Assembly (NCBI GenBank): GCA_025929595.1
Contig: JAICQA010000193.1
Coordinates: 1 to 5,565 of the forward strand
Reading direction: 5' to 3'
Origin: Xanthobacteraceae bacterium
GTDB lineage: Bacteria > Pseudomonadota > Alphaproteobacteria > Rhizobiales > Xanthobacteraceae
DNA length: 5,565 bases
Both the position numbers and the translations under genes were made by a program. This document shows positions 1 to 4,637 of the stretch, piece by piece (within the stretch, counting starts at the first letter, position 1; every line of letters begins with the position of its first letter). The notes under the pieces were generated by a model, which worked only from the letters and a program-made list of their open reading frames with translations, ran no database searches and had not been told where the DNA came from.

Positions 1-337
<337 letters not shown>

Positions 338-359
338 ACTAGACCGAACAATTCTGTCC

Positions 360-440
360 CCTCATGCGCGGGCTTGACCCGCGCATCCAGACGGCCGTGC
401 CGCATTGCTCTGGATGGCCGGGTCAAGCCCGGCCATGAGG
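360..440. repeat. Intergenic palindromic repeat made of two inverted hairpin arms
   Basis: Two 31-base arms (360-390 and 410-440) are inverted copies of each other with four mismatches, separated by 19 bases. Each arm is also a perfect small hairpin: 364-372 pairs with 378-386 around CTTGA, and 414-422 pairs with 428-436 around TCAAG, both with 9-bp stems. The four mismatches fall at two base-pair positions of the small hairpins and compensate there, so each arm folds perfectly alone. It sits between the convergent acsA and hydrolase genes. No T-run follows on either strand, so it is not a textbook terminator, though it could shield both transcripts from read-through or 3' decay. From general knowledge, similar palindromes are common between genes in Bradyrhizobium-like genomes, where they are often mistranslated as peptides containing WPGLTRPS or DARVKPAH; both strings occur here in the minus-strand translation. 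The rest of the 338-458 gap shows nothing else I can identify. Confidence 0.88.
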
Positions 441-458
441 AAGAGGGGGAATTGGCTG

Positions 459-1184
459 CTACTGTTCGGCCGCCCTTAGCAAAATCCGCGTCGTCTCTTC
501 CGGCAGATCCATCATCACGTCGTGCCCGCATGGCAGCGCATAGGTCTCCCAGTCGGGATCGCCATTGCATTGCTCATAAAACGGCTTGAACGGGCTCGGC
601 CGGCCAAGCTCCGTCGCCCAGACATAAAACTTTTTCTTCACCGCCGTATGTGCGCCGGAAAGTTTCAGCCGCTCTGTCATGCAGGCGAGCGGATGCGGCC
701 CTGAAAGCCGCTCATAGGCCGGTACGTCGGCGGCGTTCAGATTCCAGAAGGACGCCGGCGGGGGCGCGATCGTCATGCCGCCGGCGTCGCCGGCCATGCC
801 GAGATAGCGCGCGGTGTTGGCCGGAATGTTGATGTCCCACAGCGACTGCCCGCTCGAAGGCAGGAACGCGTCGAGATAGACGAGCGCCGAAACCTTGTCG
901 GCGATCTTGTCCGCGACGCCCGTGATCACCATGCCGCCATAGGAATGGCCGGCAAGCACCGCGCGCTCGATGCCTTCATATTTGAACAGGTTCAGCACGT
1001 CCTGGATATGCAGCGACAGATTGATGTTGCCGTCGAGCAGATGCGCGCGCTCGCCGCAGCCCGTCAGGCTCGGCGCATAGACGACATGCCCCTTGGCGCG
1101 CAGCGCTTCCGCCACGCGTTGATAATTCCAGCCGCCGCCCCAGGCGCCGTGAATGAGGACGAAAGTCGTTCGCTCGCTGGCCAT
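459..1184 (-). CDS. Alpha/beta hydrolase, SABP2/hydroxynitrile-lyase-like
   Basis: This is a 241-residue single-domain alpha/beta hydrolase, probably a cytoplasmic esterase or related enzyme with unknown substrate. The oxyanion-hole motif LIHGAWGGGW is at residues 10-19. The nucleophile elbow GHSYGG is at 79-84, with Ser81 as nucleophile. A catalytic-His motif CGHDVMMD is at 219-226, with His221. The overall pattern, including AGHSYGGM and the later LVYLDAFLP, resembles the plant salicylate-binding protein 2/methylesterase/hydroxynitrile lyase group and its bacterial relatives. In SABP2 the acid lies in a CTED segment; the matching stretch here reads ATELG (190-194), so the acid residue is uncertain. 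The ATG at 1184 is chosen because AGGGGGAG lies 4 bases upstream and the hydrolase fold starts at once. An in-frame extension to 1334 would run through the extensin-like gene and adds nothing recognisable. There is no signal peptide. It lies 49 bp after the extensin-like gene on the same strand, with its own candidate promoter in between. Confidence 0.9.
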   Translation of the reverse strand: MASERTTFVLIHGAWGGGWNYQRVAEALRAKGHVVYAPSLTGCGERAHLLDGNINLSLHIQDVLNLFKYEGIERAVLAGHSYGGMVITGVADKIADKVSALVYLDAFLPSSGQSLWDINIPANTARYLGMAGDAGGMTIAPPPASFWNLNAADVPAYERLSGPHPLACMTERLKLSGAHTAVKKKFYVWATELGRPSPFKPFYEQCNGDPDWETYALPCGHDVMMDLPEETTRILLRAAEQ

Positions 1185-1188
1185 CGTG

Positions 1189-1196
1189 CTCCCCCT
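1189..1196 (-). promoter_or_regulatory. Strong ribosome binding site of the alpha/beta hydrolase
   Basis: Read on the minus strand this is AGGGGGAG, 4 bases before the ATG at 1184. It decides the start codon against the in-frame upstream ATG at 1334, which lies inside the preceding gene. Confidence 0.7.
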
Positions 1197-1209
1197 GTCT
1201 TGCGAAGCG

Positions 1210-1237
1210 ACTATAGCTGCCCGCCGCGGCACCTCAA
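1210..1237 (-). promoter_or_regulatory. Candidate sigma-70-type promoter for the alpha/beta hydrolase
   Basis: On the minus strand TTGAGG (1232-1237) is followed after 16 bases by TATAGT (1210-1215). These match TTGACA at 4 of 6 and TATAAT at 5 of 6 positions. The -35 box overlaps the stop codon of the extensin-like gene (1234-1236). Transcription would start near 1203, giving a leader of about 19 bases that carries the strong ribosome site. This suggests that the hydrolase can be expressed apart from the two genes upstream. It is a sequence match only. Confidence 0.45.
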
Positions 1238-1920
1238 CGGCAAACGCTCCAGCGCCCGAGATCGAAATGGAAATGATTGGCGTGCGCCGCGTTGTAGTCG
1301 GGCGACAGCACCGCGCTGAAAATCCCGCACGCACCCGCGCGCAGCTCGCGCAGAAACTGTCCTTTCACGCCGGCATCGTCCCAGTCATGCAGCACCGATA
1401 CGGTCTCACCGCCGAGCGTCACGGAGGCGATGTCGATTGCGTTCGCAAAGGCGTGCTGGCTCAGGCGCCGTCCTGAACGGCCCGCAATCGGCCGGCAGGC
1501 ATAAGTGCCGAGATGATGGATCGAAGCGGGCTTCTGATCGAAATGCCTTTGCGCGGCGGGCAGCAGCACATGCCGCTCCCATAGCAGCAGCGCCAGCATC
1601 GCCGGGCAGCGCAGCGACACGCCGCCACCGTAGTTCACCGACGAATTTTGCAACCGAACCGCGTCAGCGTAGCCGCAGCCTTCCTCGCGTTCGAGCGGCG
1701 GCACGCGCACATAGTTCACGTCCGCGCGGTCGAGCGCCGCCATGCAGCGCGCGGGATCGTCCTTCAACCGCGAAAGATGGAATTTGGTCGTGAAGCCGGG
1801 CTCACGCGCAAGATCGAACGGAAAGAGATGGTCGAAATAGATGGCGCCGAGCGCGCCCGCGATCGCTAGGAGGAGAACGAAGGCAACGCCAACCCGCCGC
1901 AACGCACGCCAGAAAATCAT
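1234..1920 (-). CDS. Extensin-like family protein (Extensin-like C domain), membrane-anchored
   Basis: This is a 228-residue protein. Residues 1-10 are basic (RALRR) and 11-28 form one hydrophobic helix, so it is probably anchored in the inner membrane or carried by an uncleaved signal, with its body in the periplasm. The rest matches the bacterial extensin-like C-terminal family. Key stretches are LSQHAFANAIDI (153-164) and HANHFHFDLGRW (213-224). His156, Asp163 and His216/His218 are arranged like the SxHxxxxAxD and HxH zinc ligands of VanY/MepA-type peptidoglycan peptidases, so a cell-wall peptidase role is a reasonable inference, not a demonstrated one. Six cysteines (59, 82, 105, 142, 198, 227) could form three disulfides, which suits a periplasmic location. 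The ATG at 1920 lies 9 bases after the stop of the DUF1674 gene, so the two are probably cotranscribed. The ribosome site is weak, which may mean translational coupling. The family name is misleading: there are no plant-extensin SPPP repeats. Confidence 0.88.
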   Translation of the reverse strand: MIFWRALRRVGVAFVLLLAIAGALGAIYFDHLFPFDLAREPGFTTKFHLSRLKDDPARCMAALDRADVNYVRVPPLEREEGCGYADAVRLQNSSVNYGGGVSLRCPAMLALLLWERHVLLPAAQRHFDQKPASIHHLGTYACRPIAGRSGRRLSQHAFANAIDIASVTLGGETVSVLHDWDDAGVKGQFLRELRAGACGIFSAVLSPDYNAAHANHFHFDLGRWSVCR

Positions 1921-1929
1921 GCGCGGCCG

Positions 1930-2121
1930 CTAGAAATCGCTCGCAATGCCCTTCTTCTCCCAGTCGCCGTAGCGGACGGGCTCGGGCCCCTTCGGTCCGC
2001 CGAACTCTTTCGGCGCCGCCTTCGCTTCCTGCGCGGCGCGCCGGGCTTCGGCCTCCGCGAGCGCGCGCCGTGCCGCGTCGCTGAGCGGCTTCTTGCCCAT
2101 GCTCGGTCCCGGTTGCGCCAT
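1930..2121 (-). CDS. DUF1674 protein, SDHAF4/Sdh8-like succinate dehydrogenase assembly factor
   Basis: This is a small protein of 63 residues from the ATG at 2121, or 56 from the ATG at 2100. Residues 14-36 are Ala/Arg/Glu-rich and look helical (ARRALAEAEARRAAQEAK). The C-terminus carries the family signature EFGGPKGPEP, RYGDWEKKG and ASDF. This matches DUF1674, the family of mitochondrial SDHAF4 (yeast Sdh8), which binds the flavinated SdhA subunit and helps it join SdhB during complex II assembly. The same role in this bacterium is inferred from homology. There is no signal peptide or membrane segment, so it should be cytoplasmic. The start is uncertain: the ATG at 2121 has no clear ribosome site, while the ATG at 2100 has GGGA a few bases upstream, and a candidate promoter would begin transcription close to 2121. 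It is divergent from htpX and is followed 9 bases later by the extensin-like gene. Confidence 0.87.
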   Translation of the reverse strand: MAQPGPSMGKKPLSDAARRALAEAEARRAAQEAKAAPKEFGGPKGPEPVRYGDWEKKGIASDF

Positions 2122-2126
2122 ACCGT

Positions 2127-2155
2127 TTTGGACACCCGGCGAAATGGCCGGTCAA
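2127..2155 (-). promoter_or_regulatory. Weak candidate promoter for the DUF1674/extensin-like pair
   Basis: On the minus strand TTGACC (2150-2155) is followed after 17 bases by TCCAAA (2127-2132). The -35 match is good (TTGAC), but the -10 match is poor, at 3 of 6. The predicted start falls at about 2120, right at the upstream ATG, which would favour translation from the ATG at 2100. It lies back to back with the htpX promoter in a gap of only 121 bp. Confidence 0.3.
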
Positions 2156-2170
2156 GCGGTTTCACGCGAT

Positions 2171-2199
2171 CTTGCACGGGAACCCGCCCGCACCCATCT
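2171..2199 (+). promoter_or_regulatory. Candidate RpoH (sigma-32, heat-shock) promoter of htpX
   Basis: CTTGCAC (2171-2177) is followed after 14 bases by ACCCATCT (2192-2199). The enterobacterial sigma-32 consensus is CTTGAAA, a spacer of roughly 11-16 bases, then CCCCATNT. The -35 core CTTG is intact and the -10 element matches at 7 of 8 positions, counting N as a match. Transcription would start near 2206, about 37 bases before the htpX ATG. In E. coli htpX is a member of the heat-shock regulon, so the site fits the gene it precedes. Confidence 0.55.
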
Positions 2200-2232
2200 T
2201 TCTGCCCGGGGCGCGCTGCAATCTCGCCGCCC

Positions 2233-2237
2233 GGAGG
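2233..2237 (+). promoter_or_regulatory. Ribosome binding site of htpX
   Basis: GGAGG lies 5 bases before the ATG at 2243. This fixes the htpX start there, rather than at the in-frame ATG at 2093, which would add 50 residues unlike any HtpX and overlap the divergent DUF1674 gene. Confidence 0.8.
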
Positions 2238-2242
2238 AAACG

Positions 2243-3139
2243 ATGAACTATTTCAAGACGGCCATCCTGCTTGCGGGCATGACGGCGCTCTTCATGGGCG
2301 TCGGCTACATGATCGGCGGCCAAGGCGGCATGCTGATCGCGCTCGTGGTCGCGGCCGGCATGAACGTCTTCGCGTACTGGAACTCCGACAAGATGGTTCT
2401 CAGTATGCACGGCGCGCAGGAAGTAGACGAGCGCACCGCGCCCGAGCTGTACCAGATGGTGCGCGAGCTGTCGCAGAACGCGGGCCTCCCCATGCCGCGC
2501 GTGTACCTCATGGACAATCCGCAGCCGAATGCCTTCGCGACCGGCCGCAATCCCGAGAACTCGGCTGTCGCAGCGACGACCGGCCTCCTGCAGAACCTGA
2601 CGCACGAGGAAATCGCCGGCGTCATGGCGCATGAGCTCGCGCACATCAAGAACCGCGACACGCTGATCATGACCGTGACCGCGACGCTTGCCGGCGCCAT
2701 CTCCATGCTGGCGCAGTTCGGCATGTTCTTCGGCGGCAACCGCAACAACAACGGCCTCGGCATCATCGGTACCCTCGCGATGGTCATCCTCGCGCCGTTG
2801 GCCGCCATGCTGGTGCAGATGGCGATCAGCCGTTCGCGCGAATACGCGGCGGACCGCATGGGCGGCGAGATCGTCGGCCGTCCGCGCTATCTCGCCTCCG
2901 CGCTTGGGAAGCTCGGCCAGCTCGCGCAGCGGATCCCCAATCAGGCGGCCGAGGCGAACCCCGCCACCGCGCATCTCTTCATCGTCAACCCGCTCTCCGG
3001 CGAGCGCATGGACAATCTCTTCTCGACCCATCCTGCGATGGAGAACCGCATCGCAGCACTTGAGGAGCTGGAGCGCGAAATGGGCGGCGGCAGAAGCGAC
3101 AGCTTCGCGCCCGCATCCGGGCGCGGCCCGTGGGGCTGA
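2243..3139 (+). CDS. htpX: HtpX, membrane-bound zinc metalloprotease (M48 family)
   Basis: The protein has 298 residues, the usual HtpX length. HtpX is an inner-membrane endoprotease that, with FtsH, removes misfolded or damaged membrane proteins. Two N-terminal membrane segments lie at about 7-24 and 29-46. The conserved PNAFATGR is at 95-102. The zinc-binding HEXXH motif is HELAH (130-134), with the catalytic Glu131. The third ligand is Glu200 in the motif SREYAAD (198-204). Two further hydrophobic segments lie at about 145-163 and 174-195, the usual HtpX topology, and STHPAMENRIAAL is the conserved C-terminal box. The tail is rich in Gly, Ser and Pro and ends in GPWG. No active-site residue is missing. 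Its start is set by a strong ribosome site, and a candidate heat-shock promoter lies just upstream. rsmB follows after 49 bp and may be cotranscribed. Confidence 0.97.
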   Translation: MNYFKTAILLAGMTALFMGVGYMIGGQGGMLIALVVAAGMNVFAYWNSDKMVLSMHGAQEVDERTAPELYQMVRELSQNAGLPMPRVYLMDNPQPNAFATGRNPENSAVAATTGLLQNLTHEEIAGVMAHELAHIKNRDTLIMTVTATLAGAISMLAQFGMFFGGNRNNNGLGIIGTLAMVILAPLAAMLVQMAISRSREYAADRMGGEIVGRPRYLASALGKLGQLAQRIPNQAAEANPATAHLFIVNPLSGERMDNLFSTHPAMENRIAALEELEREMGGGRSDSFAPASGRGPWG

Positions 3140-3166
3140 GCAACTTGCTTTTTGACCCGGGCCGCG
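3122..3166 (+). other. Inverted repeat spanning the htpX stop codon
   Basis: CGCGGCCCG (3122-3130) and CGGGCCGCG (3158-3166) are perfect 9-base inverted copies, with the htpX TGA (3137-3139) in the loop. Inside the loop is a smaller palindrome, AGCAACTTGCT (3139-3149), followed by TTTT. The large stem has no T-run after it. The structure could damp read-through into rsmB or protect the htpX mRNA end, but in DNA this GC-rich it may be chance. Confidence 0.35.
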
Positions 3167-3188
3167 TGCTCCAGTAGCAACGCGGCCT

Positions 3189-4541
3189 ATGCCGAAAGAA
3201 CCGCGTAGACAGAAAAGACCGCCGCGCAAACCGGCGGCGCCGACGTACAACCCCGACGCGCCCGGCCTTGCCGCCCGCCGGATTGCGGCACAGGTGCTCT
3301 TTGCGGTCCTGTACCGGCAGCGGACATTTGATGAAGCACTTGAGGCGGCGGCCGATGTAAAGACTCTTCCCGACCGCGACCGCGCGCTCGTGCGCATGCT
3401 GATCGCAACCGTCCTGCGCCGCCTCGGCACGCTACGCTCGCTTATCGACGGACTCGTTGAAAAAGGCCTGCCGAGGGATGCCGCGCAGGTTGAAGTCGCG
3501 CTCCTGCTCGGCGCCGCGCAGATTCTCTTTCTCGACGTACCCGACCACGCCGCCGTCGATCTCTCCGTGCGCCTTGCCACAGGTCCGCGCAACGCACGCT
3601 ACGCCGGGCTCGTGAATGCGGTTCTGCGTCGTGTCACACGCGAAGGCCGCGAACGCTACGCGGCCATCGATTCCGCGCTCGACACGCCTGAGTGGCTGCG
3701 CGACCGCTGGCGCGCGAACTATGGCGAGGCGATTTCGGCGGCCATCATGCAGGCGCATCGCACCGAGCCGCCGCTCGATCTCACCGCCCGGAGCGATGCC
3801 GCGACCTGGGCCGAGAAGCTCGGCGCGGTCCTGCTGCCAAACGGCACGATCCGCGTCACCACGGGCGGCAACATCACCAGCCTGCCCGGCTTCAACGAGG
3901 GCGCATGGTGGGTGCAGGACGTTGCCGCGAGCGTTCCGGCGCGCCTCCTTGGTGACGTCGCCGACAGGCACGTCGCCGATCTGTGCGCCGCGCCGGGCGG
4001 CAAGACGGCGCAACTCGCCAATGCCGGCGCGAATGTCGTCGCGGTCGACCGTTCGGCGAAGCGCATCGAACGGCTGCGTGACAATCTTTCGCGTCTCTCA
4101 TTGCAGGCGGAGACCGTGGCGGCCGACGCGGCCGAATGGAACGGCGGACCGTTCGACGCGGTGTTGCTCGACGCCCCTTGCACGGCCACCGGCACGATCC
4201 GCCGCCATCCCGATCTGCCGTGGCAAAAGCAGCCGGCCGATCTCGCGGCGCTCGCAGACCTGCAATCGCGCCTGCTCGACCGCGCCGCGACCCTGACAAA
4301 ACCCGGCGGACTGCTCGTTTATGCAACATGCTCGCTCGAGCCGGAGGAAGGCGAATCGCAGATTGAATCTTTCCTCGCCCGCCACCCGAACTTTGCGCTC
4401 GTGCCCGTCGTGCCTGCGGAATTACCGGGTTTGGAAGCTGCGCTGACGGCCCGCGGCGTTCTCCGCATTCTCCCCTGTCATCTGGCGGAGCAAGGCGGCT
4501 GCGACGGCTTCTTCGCCGCGCGATTGCGCCGCAATGCTTGA
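3189..4541 (+). CDS. rsmB: RsmB, 16S rRNA (cytosine-967-C5)-methyltransferase
   Basis: This 450-residue cytoplasmic enzyme (also called Sun or Fmu) uses S-adenosylmethionine to methylate carbon 5 of C967 in 16S rRNA. Residues 1-25 form a very basic, proline-rich tail (RRQKRPPRKP), probably an RNA-contacting or disordered extension. Residues about 28-150 are the NusB-like RNA-binding domain, with conserved GLVNAVLRR (140-148). The catalytic Rossmann domain follows: GAWWVQDVAA (238-247), SAM motif I DLCAAPGGKT (264-273), and VVAVDRS (283-289). Motif IV is DAPCTATGTIRRHPD (328-342) with Cys331, and motif VI is ATCSLEPEE (379-387) with Cys381. In E. coli RsmB the corresponding residues are Cys325 and Cys375, the latter being the nucleophile, so both key cysteines are kept. 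No clear ribosome site precedes the ATG at 3189. The next in-frame ATG (residue 70) would cut the NusB domain, so I keep 3189. It lies 49 bp after htpX. Confidence 0.95.
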   Translation: MPKEPRRQKRPPRKPAAPTYNPDAPGLAARRIAAQVLFAVLYRQRTFDEALEAAADVKTLPDRDRALVRMLIATVLRRLGTLRSLIDGLVEKGLPRDAAQVEVALLLGAAQILFLDVPDHAAVDLSVRLATGPRNARYAGLVNAVLRRVTREGRERYAAIDSALDTPEWLRDRWRANYGEAISAAIMQAHRTEPPLDLTARSDAATWAEKLGAVLLPNGTIRVTTGGNITSLPGFNEGAWWVQDVAASVPARLLGDVADRHVADLCAAPGGKTAQLANAGANVVAVDRSAKRIERLRDNLSRLSLQAETVAADAAEWNGGPFDAVLLDAPCTATGTIRRHPDLPWQKQPADLAALADLQSRLLDRAATLTKPGGLLVYATCSLEPEEGESQIESFLARHPNFALVPVVPAELPGLEAALTARGVLRILPCHLAEQGGCDGFFAARLRRNA

Positions 4542-4585
4542 GATTCGGCGCGTGCTTGGATACCGGAATCCGCTCCGATATGTTG

Positions 4586-4614
4586 CCCCTTGTTGGGGTG
4601 GGCGCCTGTCGCCC
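4586..4614. other. Two adjacent small hairpins between rsmB and the heparinase gene
   Basis: CCCC (4586-4589) pairs with GGGG (4595-4598) around TTGTT. Immediately after, GGGCG (4600-4604) pairs with CGCCC (4610-4614) around CCTGT. No T-run follows, so this is not a clear intrinsic terminator. The rest of the 96-bp gap (4542-4637) holds only the ribosome site of the next gene; I see no convincing promoter. Confidence 0.3.
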
Positions 4615-4619
4615 GGCCG

Positions 4620-4626
4620 AGGGAGG
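4620..4626 (+). promoter_or_regulatory. Probable ribosome binding site of the heparinase gene
   Basis: AGGGAGG is a strong anti-16S match 11 bases before the ATG at 4638. That spacing is somewhat long, so the start could instead be the in-frame GTG at 4650, though this is even further from the site. I keep the ATG. Confidence 0.5.
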
Positions 4627-4637
4627 CGATCGGCCCG

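Noticed and set aside
360..440. The palindrome as an intrinsic terminator for acsA
   Set aside because: There is no T-run after the stem on either strand. A role in transcript ending is possible but not shown, so I list it as a repeat.
1185..1334. A 50-residue N-terminal extension of the alpha/beta hydrolase
   Set aside because: It overlaps the extensin-like coding sequence, has no family similarity, and the ATG at 1184 has a strong ribosome site.
2093..2242. A 50-residue N-terminal extension of HtpX
   Set aside because: The ATG at 2243 has a perfect GGAGG, and HtpX proteins begin with the NYFKTAILL-like segment. The extension overlaps the divergent gene and the promoter region.
2162..3592. 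A 476-residue open frame on the minus strand across htpX and the start of rsmB
   Set aside because: It runs antisense to two unmistakable genes, is rich in Arg, Ala and His as expected for the reverse of GC-rich coding DNA, and shows no recognisable motif.
4586..4614. A terminator after rsmB
   Set aside because: The stems are only 4 and 5 bp and no T-run follows, so I keep it only as a low-confidence structure.
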